Of a stretch of 64,000 nucleotides of DNA, positions 25,903 to 34,651 are shown piece after piece (position 1 is the first letter of the stretch; every line of letters begins with the position of its first letter). Origin of the DNA: Bacillota bacterium (lineage in GTDB: Bacteria; Bacillota; Bacilli; Paenibacillales; NBRC-103111); contig JAEWIS010000011.1 of assembly GCA_023386955.1 (NCBI GenBank), positions 1 through 64,000 on the forward strand. The letters are read 5' to 3'. Below the pieces are notes generated by a model. It did no database searches. It saw only the letters and a list, made by a program, of their open reading frames with translations, and had not been told where the DNA came from. A program made the position numbers and the translations under genes.

Positions 25903-26883
25903 CTACCAGAGTGAATTTTCCTTATCCAGATTGCGTACAACGGCGTTGGCCGCGACCACCAGAATCAGGCCGACGATGGATTGGTACAACCCCACGGCTG
26001 CCGACATGCCCACATCCCCTACGCTGCGCAGAGCCCGATAGACATAAGTGTCGATAATATCTGTGGTGGGATAGGTCAGACCTGCATTGTTGGGGATAAA
26101 ATAGTGCAGCCCGAAGTCCCCGTTGAAAATCCCGCCCACCGACAGAATCAATAGAATTGTGATCAGCGGCGTCAGCAGCGGCAGTGTGATTTTCACCGCC
26201 ATCTGGAAGCGGTTGGCCCCGTCGATCCGGGCGGCCTCGTAATACTCCTGGTTGAGGCCCATAATGCCGGCGTAATACACCAGCGCGGAGAACCCTACCT
26301 TTTTCCAGAGGCTGACCACGTTCAGAATGACGGGCCACGGTTCCTTTTCGAGAAACCACTTATGCGGCTCCATACCGAACCAGCCCAGAATGGTGTTCAG
26401 ATACCCTGTCTGATGGTCCAAAAACGCGTAGGTGATATAGCTCACCACCACCCAGGACAGGAAATACGGAAAGAACAGTGCCGTCTGGTACACCTTGGTG
26501 CTTTTGCGGCTGATCTCATTCAGCAGAATGGCGAACAGCAATGCAAACGATGTGGTCAGAAGAATGTAGCCCAGCTCGTAGGACACCGTGTTCCGGGTTA
26601 TCCGCCAGGCATCCTCGGACACGAAGAAAAACTTGAAGTTCTGGAAACCCACCCAATCGCTGCCCCAGATGCCTTTGTCAAACCGGTACTGCTTAAAGGC
26701 CAGCACGATTCCGAACATGGGCAGGTAGGAAAAGATAATAATGTACAGAAGACCGGGCGAGATCAGACCGATCATCTCCAGATTTCGCTTCAGATGCTTC
26801 CACTCCCGGGCAAGCCGCGACACCTTCTTTGGGGTTGCGGCCGCTTCCGTCTTGTCCGCGGTTGATTGCATAATGCGTTCCAT
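25903..26883 (-). CDS. CUT1 sugar ABC importer permease, LplB type, second importer
   Basis: About 326 residues, six membrane segments, YLPMFGIVLAFKQY near the first segment, EAA loop EYYEAARIDGANRFQM and tail VVRNLDKENSLW. The ATG at 26883 follows a G-rich ribosome site. The frame is open 64 residues further upstream, but that part is not hydrophobic and overlaps the upstream beta-helix gene. The 131-bp gap behind that gene leaves room for a promoter. Confidence 0.92.
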   Translation of the reverse strand: MERIMQSTADKTEAAATPKKVSRLAREWKHLKRNLEMIGLISPGLLYIIIFSYLPMFGIVLAFKQYRFDKGIWGSDWVGFQNFKFFFVSEDAWRITRNTVSYELGYILLTTSFALLFAILLNEISRKSTKVYQTALFFPYFLSWVVVSYITYAFLDHQTGYLNTILGWFGMEPHKWFLEKEPWPVILNVVSLWKKVGFSALVYYAGIMGLNQEYYEAARIDGANRFQMAVKITLPLLTPLITILLILSVGGIFNGDFGLHYFIPNNAGLTYPTTDIIDTYVYRALRSVGDVGMSAAVGLYQSIVGLILVVAANAVVRNLDKENSLW

Positions 26884-27013
26884 GTTGTCCCCCCTTCCCT
26901 TTGCTCCTTGCACCCTTATCATGCCAAGGAAACCCGGCTCACGGAAAGTCCGAAAACTCAGCCTTTGTATGAATTCCGGAGGAAGGGGGTGTGCGAAAAA
27001 TAGGGAAAGCTCA

Positions 27014-28972
27014 TTAAGGTTGGACGCCTGCCAGAGAATGCACGGTGCTCCACTCCGTCCAGGGCAGCTCCACAAAGCCTAAACCAAAGGCGGGAGAGCC
27101 TGCTTGCAGCTTGTAGTTGTTGGAGGACACACTGGTGAACAGCGGGTCGGCCACCAGGGAGCTGGCATCCTTGCCGCTTAGCTTAGGCACCTGGTACAGC
27201 AGATTGTAGTCGCTGGTATAGGTGCCGCCGGTGAAGAAGTCCAGATACTTGGGCCAGGAGGCGGTTTTGGAATAGATGATATTTCGTTCAATCACCGTAT
27301 TGGAGGGTACATGCTGGGTGGTTCCCCATTCCAGCCGGACAAATTTGTCCTTGCCGTCCTCATGCCCCAGCCCCTTCCAGATGCTCCGTCCGATAATCCC
27401 CACATTGTTGCGGATCACATTGTTGTCGCCGCCGTGAACGAATACCGCCGCCCGGCTGTGGTCCTTGATAAAATTCCCCGTTACCTCCACGCCGCTGGTT
27501 TCGTCATCCAGGTAGATGCCGTCCGCGCCATAGGGGTATTGGAAAACCGGGTTGGTCCAGTCGCTCATCCGCCCGCCGGTATCCTCGATATAGTTGTAGC
27601 GCAGGATCGTATCTGTATCATTGCCTCCCCGGCCCAGCATTTCGATAGCGCCGGTATCCTGGGTCTCCCGGTTGGTGAAGCGGATCTTGTTGTACTCCAC
27701 CGTATTGCCCGTATGGATGGTGGCCGTATCCCAGCGTTTGATGGAAATGCCGTAGCGGGCGGTATATTCAATCCGGTTATGGTCGATCCGGTTGTTCTTG
27801 ACGCCGTAAGCCATGACGGCGCCTCCGCTTTTTTTGACCAGGCCGATATGATGCATGTAGTTCCAGTTCACTGCGTTGGAGTCCGCGCCGTAGGCCAGCT
27901 CCACCCCGGTGGTGCCGATCTGGGCCATTTCGTTGTGGTTGACATTGTTGCTGCTGGAGCCGGTAAGGATGATGCCCTTGCCCACATTCAGGAACCGGTT
28001 GTTGTAAAAGCCGTTGCCGTTGGCGCCGTTCTTCAGCTCAATGGCAGGTTGGCTGTAGGGGGTATCGGTGAAGCTGAGCCGCTCCACTACCACCTGGCCG
28101 GCGCCGTCCAGGGACAGGATGGTTCTCCGGGGCACCACCGCTCCTTGGCTCAGGAGCTTGGCGCTGTCCGCAGGTTTGAACAGCAGCTTGCTGTCGGAGG
28201 TCCGGTAGGCGAATTCGCCGGTTTCATCCAGATAAGCCGGGTTGTTCAGCAGCCGGTAGGTGCCGTTGGTGGAGATCACGTACCGGACATTGCCGGAGAG
28301 ATTCAAGAGATTATTGGCAGCATCAATGGAGGTGACGTTCAAAAGGTCATTTTCCCAGCGGCGGACAGCGAAGGTCTCCACCTTCAAACCGGGCACGTAA
28401 TCGGAGGCGGTTACCTCCCCCGCCTTGAACTTTACCTTGTTCATGGCCGTTTGGGCGTCGGCGAAATAATGCCCGTAGGTATACGGATTGGCCGCGTCAT
28501 ACGCCTTTTTCTCGGCGATCCGCTGGCGGGTCCCGTCGAAAATCAGCTCCATGTCCGTGGGGGTGGACAAGGAGGCGGAATAGATACCGCTGCCCTCCGC
28601 CGCAAATCCCGTCACCCGGTCTCCGCCGCTTAAGGTCACCGTTTCCCCGTCATAGGCCCGGTACCGGGTGCCGCTGTCCGCTGATGTCAGCACCAGGGTA
28701 GAGGACATGTAATAGGTGCCTGCCCGGATCAGAGTGGTTTTGACCGTGCCCGTCCGCATGGCATCCCTTGCTTTGGCGAGGGTGCGGAAAGGACCGTCCG
28801 TCCCGGCACTGTTGGGGGCGTCCAGGGTTCCGGACCAGCTGTCATTGCCATTCAACGCCACATAATAGTTACCCGCCGCCTGTGCGGGTGGAGGAGCCAT
28901 AGACACTCCCACCGACCATAACAGCAAAACCGCAATCCACAAACGACCCGCCTTTCCCCAAACCTTCTTCAT
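27014..28972 (-). CDS. Secreted right-handed beta-helix enzyme, GH141-like
   Basis: Signal peptide (residues 1-32, cleavage near AQAAG), then YYVALNGNDSWSGTLDAPN, FRTLAKARDAMR, LVLTSADSGTRYRAYDGE and TLSGGDRVTGF. That order matches my memory of GH141 beta-helix enzymes, which include an alpha-L-fucosidase of rhamnogalacturonan II breakdown and a xylanase. Many Asn-rich helix turns follow (NRIDHNRIEYTARYG, GVEVTGNFIKDHSRAAVF). No SLH or dockerin is present, so it is probably released. The ATG at 28972 is preferred to the GTG 12 bp upstream, which sits too close to the AAAGGGA site. It lies between the GH35/AraC genes and the second importer, so a shared pathway is plausible. The family call is moderate. 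Confidence 0.75.
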   Translation of the reverse strand: MKKVWGKAGRLWIAVLLLWSVGVSMAPPPAQAAGNYYVALNGNDSWSGTLDAPNSAGTDGPFRTLAKARDAMRTGTVKTTLIRAGTYYMSSTLVLTSADSGTRYRAYDGETVTLSGGDRVTGFAAEGSGIYSASLSTPTDMELIFDGTRQRIAEKKAYDAANPYTYGHYFADAQTAMNKVKFKAGEVTASDYVPGLKVETFAVRRWENDLLNVTSIDAANNLLNLSGNVRYVISTNGTYRLLNNPAYLDETGEFAYRTSDSKLLFKPADSAKLLSQGAVVPRRTILSLDGAGQVVVERLSFTDTPYSQPAIELKNGANGNGFYNNRFLNVGKGIILTGSSSNNVNHNEMAQIGTTGVELAYGADSNAVNWNYMHHIGLVKKSGGAVMAYGVKNNRIDHNRIEYTARYGISIKRWDTATIHTGNTVEYNKIRFTNRETQDTGAIEMLGRGGNDTDTILRYNYIEDTGGRMSDWTNPVFQYPYGADGIYLDDETSGVEVTGNFIKDHSRAAVFVHGGDNNVIRNNVGIIGRSIWKGLGHEDGKDKFVRLEWGTTQHVPSNTVIERNIIYSKTASWPKYLDFFTGGTYTSDYNLLYQVPKLSGKDASSLVADPLFTSVSSNNYKLQAGSPAFGLGFVELPWTEWSTVHSLAGVQP

Positions 28973-29018
28973 CACGTTGATCACTCCCTTTGGAGGTATC
29001 GCGGCAGTCTCAAATGTA

Positions 29019-29033
29019 ATGTAAGCGCTTTAT
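29019..29033 (+). promoter_or_regulatory. cre-like site upstream of the beta-helix gene
   Basis: ATGTAAGCGCTTTAT matches WTGNAANCGNWNNCW at all but one position, about 47 bp before the start codon. It is weaker than the two perfect cre sites in the window. Confidence 0.4.
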
Positions 29034-29223
29034 TTTCCGCGTACAGCAATCATGCCCCATTTTGCATCATGAGGCACAGTGCGAATTATCCGTTTTTGTC
29101 TATACAGGCATATGAATCCCGCATTTTTGTATTGGAAAAGGCAGGCTGAAGGCATATTCCCCTGCCCGCAGACCTGCCACGGCAGCATCCGGTCACCCGC
29201 TGGTCCGATGCGTCTTCTTCCGG

Positions 29224-31563
29224 CTAATAAATCACCTTTTTCAGACGGTACTCATTGGGGGTTACCCCGAATTTGTTCTTGAACAGCTTGTAGAAATTGC
29301 TCCGGTTAATGAAGCCCACCCGCTCCATAACGTCAGATACGCTCCGGTCCGTCGTCTCCAGGAGCCGCACTGTGTGGGCCAGCCGGATTTCCGTAATATA
29401 CTCGGCCACGGACAAACCCTCGCTTTGCTTGAACAGCTTGCCCACGTGGGCGGAGGACATCTTCAGCATGGAGGCGATGCCCTGCAGGCTTAGATTCGGG
29501 TCCTCATAGCGGTCTTCGATATATTCCTTGATGGTATCGAATAAAATCCGGTTTTTCCCGGCGTCCCCGTCCTCCTGCTGCTTCTGCAGCTCCCGGAACA
29601 GAGCAGCCAGTTCCTCCGCCATGGCGTCCAGGGTCTCCTTCTCCAAAAGCTGCTTCTGCAGCTGGTTCCAGTCCACGGACAAGGGCCTCAGCTTGTTCGT
29701 GTTCATCTCTCCCACCGCCTGCTTAACAGCGGCCAGCACCAGCAGCACCGCATGGTAAATATTGTCCGGGTGCAGCCGGCCCATAAACTGGAACAGCTTC
29801 TGGGCTGTTTCGCTGAAGGCGGCGGCATTGCCCGATTTAATCGCCTCCGCCAGCCGCTTCTCCAGCTCCTGCGGCAGATTGAAGTCACGGTTATCCAGCC
29901 GGGCCTTCACCATTTCATACGCGATGATAGAGCGCGGACCGTACACCACCCGGTACTCCAGCACCTGCTGAGCCAGCTCGTAGCTTTTGGACATATCCTC
30001 ATGACCCGTAAACACCGGTCCAAGAGCAACGGACAGGCTGAGGCGGTAATACGCCTCCACAATGCCGATGATTTCCCGCATGGCCTCCCCGATTTTTTCC
30101 CCGAAGCCTTCCGGCTCGAAGCCGCTGATAATCATCACAAAATGGCCGCTCCGCAAATCCACACTTTCGCACCGGTAATGCCGGGAGATCACCTCCTCCG
30201 CAATGTTCATCACTGCAAAGGCATACAGCCGTTTCTCTGCCTTGGAGGCGGTCTGGTCAAACTGGCGGTAGTGGTCGATGGACAGAATTGCCACCATCAT
30301 AGCCGAATCCGGCTCCAGATGGAGGCCGTGCTCCCGGATTTGCTCCTGAAGCTCCGTCCGGGAGACCGCGCCACTGTCCGCCAACAGCCCCCGCAGGTTG
30401 TAGTTGCGGATCAGGCGCAGATCCGTTTCCGCCAGCTTGGGGTCCGCTGCCGCTTCCTTGATCTCCAGCATCCGGTTATAGGTTTCGGACAAAATCGCCA
30501 GATCATCCTTAGGGGTGGACGGGTCCTCACCCAGTACGCCGCCGCTGACCCGGATTTGCCCGACCAGGTTGCGGATGGGCCCGTAGAGCCGGTGGGAAAC
30601 CAGCACGGAGAGCACCAGAGAGGCCAGGAAAAAACCGGCGGTCAGCGCCAGTGTAGTGGTTTTCCAGCGGGCAAGCGCTCCAAAAAGGGTGTCATAGGGC
30701 TGGAGGCTGACGATGGTCCAGCGGAACATATCCGTAGGCATATAGGTAACCAGCTGCTTTTCCCCGCCCAGCACCAAAGAAAACAGCCCGGGTTTTCCCT
30801 CCTCCTTCCCCCGGCTTTCCCCGATGGCCTGGGACAAAGCAGGGTCCAGCTCCTGGGGCTTCAAATCTGCTCCGAAAGCGCTGCCATCTTTTCCAATAAC
30901 AAGCAGCTTGCCGGCCTGCTCCGTGCCGATATCATTCAGCCGCCGGATATTGTCAAATACCCAGTCCGGCTTCACATTCACAATCAGGGCGCTGCTGCCG
31001 GGTTTGTAAGCGGTGTTGGACTCATACAGCATATAGCTGAATACATTGTGCTCCGGGTTGGCGGCGGTTTTCAGGCTCATGGGCACCAGCTCCGCCTTGG
31101 ATACCCGGTCCGGCTGGGACAGGTATTGGCGGAGCTGGGCCGTCAAGGCCGTTTCGTATTGGATATCCAGATTGCCTCCGGCATAAAAGCCGTCAATTCT
31201 GGCATTGTAGAGGATGACCGAATCGATATACGTGTTGCTGTTGACCCATTTGTCCAGCTTATACTGCTTGTTGGCTTGCTCGAAGGCATCCAGCGGCGCT
31301 CCGTAGAGCATGGCGATGATATCATGGTCCACAAACAGGTTGAAGGCTTGGGTATCGATCATTTTGCCAAGTAGCCCGATATTGGAGTTAACCTGGGAGA
31401 GCACCTTCATATTGGCATCATATTGGGTCTCCCTGACGGTTTTCTCCGAATACCGGTACAGGGTCAAGGCGGTGAGGGATAACGTGAGCGTAATCAGGAG
31501 CGAAATGGACAGCAGAATCCGCTGCAGATACTTTCTCGAACGGTAGGCAGATAACAGCCTCAT
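29224..31563 (-). CDS. Membrane-bound AraC-family regulator with extracellular sensor domain
   Basis: One-component regulator that fuses a YesM-like sensor to a DNA-binding domain and lacks a kinase. A first membrane segment (about 14-36), an extracellular dCache-like region (about 40-300), a second segment near 305-325, a long cytoplasmic region, and a C-terminal AraC/HTH_18 domain (LQGIASMLKMSSAHVGKLFKQ, VSDVMERVGFINRSNFYKLFK). It would sense an extracellular sugar and bind DNA from the membrane. It follows the GH35 gene by 55 bp on the same strand, so the two probably form a unit, with GH35 and the nearby beta-helix genes as likely targets. Confidence 0.9.
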   Translation of the reverse strand: MRLLSAYRSRKYLQRILLSISLLITLTLSLTALTLYRYSEKTVRETQYDANMKVLSQVNSNIGLLGKMIDTQAFNLFVDHDIIAMLYGAPLDAFEQANKQYKLDKWVNSNTYIDSVILYNARIDGFYAGGNLDIQYETALTAQLRQYLSQPDRVSKAELVPMSLKTAANPEHNVFSYMLYESNTAYKPGSSALIVNVKPDWVFDNIRRLNDIGTEQAGKLLVIGKDGSAFGADLKPQELDPALSQAIGESRGKEEGKPGLFSLVLGGEKQLVTYMPTDMFRWTIVSLQPYDTLFGALARWKTTTLALTAGFFLASLVLSVLVSHRLYGPIRNLVGQIRVSGGVLGEDPSTPKDDLAILSETYNRMLEIKEAAADPKLAETDLRLIRNYNLRGLLADSGAVSRTELQEQIREHGLHLEPDSAMMVAILSIDHYRQFDQTASKAEKRLYAFAVMNIAEEVISRHYRCESVDLRSGHFVMIISGFEPEGFGEKIGEAMREIIGIVEAYYRLSLSVALGPVFTGHEDMSKSYELAQQVLEYRVVYGPRSIIAYEMVKARLDNRDFNLPQELEKRLAEAIKSGNAAAFSETAQKLFQFMGRLHPDNIYHAVLLVLAAVKQAVGEMNTNKLRPLSVDWNQLQKQLLEKETLDAMAEELAALFRELQKQQEDGDAGKNRILFDTIKEYIEDRYEDPNLSLQGIASMLKMSSAHVGKLFKQSEGLSVAEYITEIRLAHTVRLLETTDRSVSDVMERVGFINRSNFYKLFKNKFGVTPNEYRLKKVIY

Positions 31564-31618
31564 CTGACTCCCTCCATTTGGTTAGTATGAACTGACTGGT
31601 TAGTGTGAACCGATTATA

Positions 31619-34102
31619 TCACGCTTGCTCTAGCTGCGCATCAGCCGCCTCCACCCGGAGGGAAAGCGGTCCGTGGCCGTGGGTGTACAGGGCGATATGC
31701 AGCCCCTCCTGCTCGGTAACGGTCAGGGGCCGCCCGTCTGCATAAACTCGGACAGGCCGGTCAAAGGCTATTTCCCCGCTGGTGCCCGGTGTGCCCGCCG
31801 CCTCCCAAAGGGTGTAGCCGTCATCCAGCGGCACCAACTCGCTGGTACAGTACACCAGCTCGCCGTAAGGCAAGCGCACCAGCGTTGGCATCATACGCGC
31901 TGTAAGGGGGGCAATGTACAAAACGGACTGTTGGGGAAAGGTCAAGTATCCGCCCTTCCGCCTCAGCCGGATACGGTCACACCGCTCTGCCCCTGTTGTG
32001 TTGACAGCCGTCACCAGTTGGAACCCATCCTTGCTCCGAACCACGGTATGGTAGATGTCGTACTCCGCGTGGACTGCCCGGCCCTCCGCCAGCAGAGGCA
32101 GCAGCAGCAGCTTCAGCGACTCCACATTGTCCAATCCGGTAAACTGCGGGGCGAACCCCAGCACCAGCGCCTCTCCGCTGCCGAAGGGATGCCGGTATCC
32201 GACGGTTTCGCCTTCGTAGGTTATCAGGCAGCTGCCCGCGCCGGGAAGCTCCAGCGTGTTCAGCTGGTCCGCCGGGATACCGTCCAGCTCCTTCATCCGC
32301 ATGAAGCGGCGGCCGATGTCCCCGGCTGTTAGCCCGAAGCGGGGAATCTCCCGGCGGAGCCGGAAGCCTGTTGCCTGTGCAAGCAGGGGCAGGTCAAGGC
32401 CATCCGGTGTTTGAACGGGAACCTCCGGATAAAAGACCACCTTGCCCCCTTTTTCCCCATGCCGCATCACGTACTCCATCGCCTCTTTCGACAAGGTGCC
32501 GTCGTTGGGGATAATCAGGAGCTCCGGAAATCCCGGCTCCCGGTTGGGCACATCCAGATCCATCAGTGCAAACTGGACGTTGCTCATGGTGAGCATCTTG
32601 GTGAGAGCCTCGATGCTGTCCACCACCTGCTTGGAACGGTTGGCCGACAGGGTGGAGGCGCCGGAGGAGTGATCCTCGAACACGGACAGCTCACTGCCCG
32701 CATACTGCGCCAGCAGGTAGAGCTCCTGGGACAGGCCGATCACCGCGTCATAGGCCTTGGCCGTTCCGGCCAGCTCCCGCTCCCACCCGGCGGCAAACCG
32801 GTTGAACTCTCCCGTCATCCGGTAGACGGTATTCTCCTCTCCGGAGGCGGATACGGGATCGGCGAACAGATCATAGGCGTCCGTCACATAGGTGCGGCTG
32901 AAGCCCTTTTCCCCCGAGGCAAAAATAAAATAATTGTACCCGTCCATCCCGTGCCCCAGCAACGTGCGCAGATGCACCGGATAATTCAGATGGTTGGGCA
33001 CCTGGTCCAGGGTCATCCAGCCTGCTCCCACCTCGATGGCGATGGCGGGACGGTCCGGGGCCTGCATCTTCAGCGCCTCCAGCCTGAAGACGATTTTGGG
33101 AAGTCCGTTGGCATCCATATGGTACCCGTACTTGAGATAGGAGTGGCAGGTGGTGAGAATCTCCTCCCCCTGCTCCTTCATGTACGCGGAGAAAGCGGCA
33201 TGATTGCCCGGGCCGCGGAAAAAGCCGTTGATGGGCTCATTGTAGGTGTTGGGTACCTGAAGGCCATATTTGCGGCTCCAACGGGCCAGCAGGGCGGCAT
33301 ACCGGTAGACATATTCCGTACGGAACCGCATCCAGTCCAGATAAAGCCGTTTCTTGCCCTGCGCATCCGTTCCCTGCAGCTTGGGTTGGATGGCGGCCAG
33401 GCCGGCTGCTTTCGTTCCGTATCGCCGGTTCAGCTCCTCCAGGCTGCCGAACCGCTCCAGCAGGCTATGCTGGAACAGCCCTGGCGTGTCTCCGTCACCC
33501 AATACCTTTGGGTCATACAAGGAACCCTCCGGATCAAGTCCGGTAAACAGCAGATTCATTTCGTTATCCGGCTGATGGAGAATGATGGGGCCGCCGTTTT
33601 CGATGGAAAACCGCTTGAGCAGCGGAATCACCTGAGCATACCAGCGCTCCGCCAGCTCCAGGAAACGATCCCCCAGCTGCTGCGGCACATGATTGCCCTG
33701 CCCTACCCAAAAGGCGGGACTGCCGTCCGGCTTGGCGCTGACCGTCTCGGGATATTGCCGGTACATCCAGTGCGGATGTCCCCCGTCTACATATTCGGCA
33801 TTGATGAAGGGGCCGGGTTTGGCTATGACGTACAGGCCCATGGAGGAGGCCAATTCCAGAAAACCCACCACATCCCGCTCGGCAAGGGTTTCTCCGGTAA
33901 AGTCGAACCTCCCCTCCTCGGGCTCATGAAAATCCCAGGGGATGTACGTGGCGATGGTGTTCAAATGATTGTCCCGGGCTTTCTCCAGCATGGTCCTCCA
34001 GCGGCTCTTGTAAATCCGGAAATAGTGGATCTCTCCGGAACGCAGCAAAACCTCCTTGCCGTCAATCTGGATGGTCCGTCCTTCGATGCGGATATGTCCC
34101 AT
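31619..34102 (-). CDS. GH35 beta-galactosidase-like enzyme
   Basis: 827 residues, no signal peptide, so probably acts in the cytoplasm on imported galactosides. GH35 marks in order: RSGEIHYFRI (21-30), TYIPWDFHEPEEGRFDF (52-68), AKPGPFINAEY (94-104), the acid/base motif as HQPDNEM (E181) and the nucleophile region AIEVGAGWM (E357). Known GH35 enzymes usually read QxENEYG at the acid/base, so this copy is off-consensus (Q-P-D-N-E-M) while keeping NE. The C-terminal third is beta-rich. It is the first gene of a unit with the AraC-type regulator. Confidence 0.87.
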   Translation of the reverse strand: MGHIRIEGRTIQIDGKEVLLRSGEIHYFRIYKSRWRTMLEKARDNHLNTIATYIPWDFHEPEEGRFDFTGETLAERDVVGFLELASSMGLYVIAKPGPFINAEYVDGGHPHWMYRQYPETVSAKPDGSPAFWVGQGNHVPQQLGDRFLELAERWYAQVIPLLKRFSIENGGPIILHQPDNEMNLLFTGLDPEGSLYDPKVLGDGDTPGLFQHSLLERFGSLEELNRRYGTKAAGLAAIQPKLQGTDAQGKKRLYLDWMRFRTEYVYRYAALLARWSRKYGLQVPNTYNEPINGFFRGPGNHAAFSAYMKEQGEEILTTCHSYLKYGYHMDANGLPKIVFRLEALKMQAPDRPAIAIEVGAGWMTLDQVPNHLNYPVHLRTLLGHGMDGYNYFIFASGEKGFSRTYVTDAYDLFADPVSASGEENTVYRMTGEFNRFAAGWERELAGTAKAYDAVIGLSQELYLLAQYAGSELSVFEDHSSGASTLSANRSKQVVDSIEALTKMLTMSNVQFALMDLDVPNREPGFPELLIIPNDGTLSKEAMEYVMRHGEKGGKVVFYPEVPVQTPDGLDLPLLAQATGFRLRREIPRFGLTAGDIGRRFMRMKELDGIPADQLNTLELPGAGSCLITYEGETVGYRHPFGSGEALVLGFAPQFTGLDNVESLKLLLLPLLAEGRAVHAEYDIYHTVVRSKDGFQLVTAVNTTGAERCDRIRLRRKGGYLTFPQQSVLYIAPLTARMMPTLVRLPYGELVYCTSELVPLDDGYTLWEAAGTPGTSGEIAFDRPVRVYADGRPLTVTEQEGLHIALYTHGHGPLSLRVEAADAQLEQA

Positions 34103-34402
34103 GTTTGCTCCCCCGTTTTGGTCGGTGATGGCCGGTTATGGTCCAGCCGTGCCGTTTTTCTTTATTGTCCTTTATTGGGGCGGGAAGGGGGAAGTGCTGA
34201 AGTTCGACAATTGTGCCGGGGAGGTGTGTGATTTTTGCGCATTTGTCCCCAAATAAACCACACGCGGCAAGCTGCATTCCCACCCGTTTTACACCTGAAC
34301 ATGAAATTTCGCATATAAAATGGTTGGGCGAGGCTTAATGGAGGGGTTAAACACGATTTTTCAACTATAAATCCGGTTGTAGGAGCGGAATGGGCCTAAT
34401 AG

Positions 34403-34424
34403 ATATGAAAAACCGAGTATAAAC
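34403..34424. repeat. 22-bp match to the complement of the 52-bp tandem repeat at 63.6 kb
   Basis: ATATGAAAAACCGAGTATAA and the next two bases read exactly as the reverse complement of the core of the repeat at 63689-63810. The gap 34103-34550 has no gene and is AT-rich; nothing else clear was seen in it. Confidence 0.7.
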
Positions 34425-34550
34425 GGTTATTTCATGATAAAAAGGAATTTTATATATGATTTTTCGAGTTCAGCTCCACTGTTAAAAAACTGCGCAAAAA
34501 GCACAGTACCCTTACAGGCAGCAGTCAGCCCACTGGAGGACGTTCTAAAG

Positions 34551-34597
34551 AAAACAAAAAAAAGCTGACGGATAAACTTTACGTTTCTCCGCCAACT
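34551..34597 (-). terminator. Intrinsic terminator of the SLH protein gene
   Basis: 10-bp stem (34563-34572 with 34588-34597, two G-U pairs in RNA) with an inner AAAC/GTTT extension, followed on the minus strand by eight T and a T-rich run. Confidence 0.7.
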
Positions 34598-34651
34598 TCG
34601 TTATGCCGGGGCTTTGGGAACAGCCCTTTCGAGGTTTAAATGAAAGGTTTC

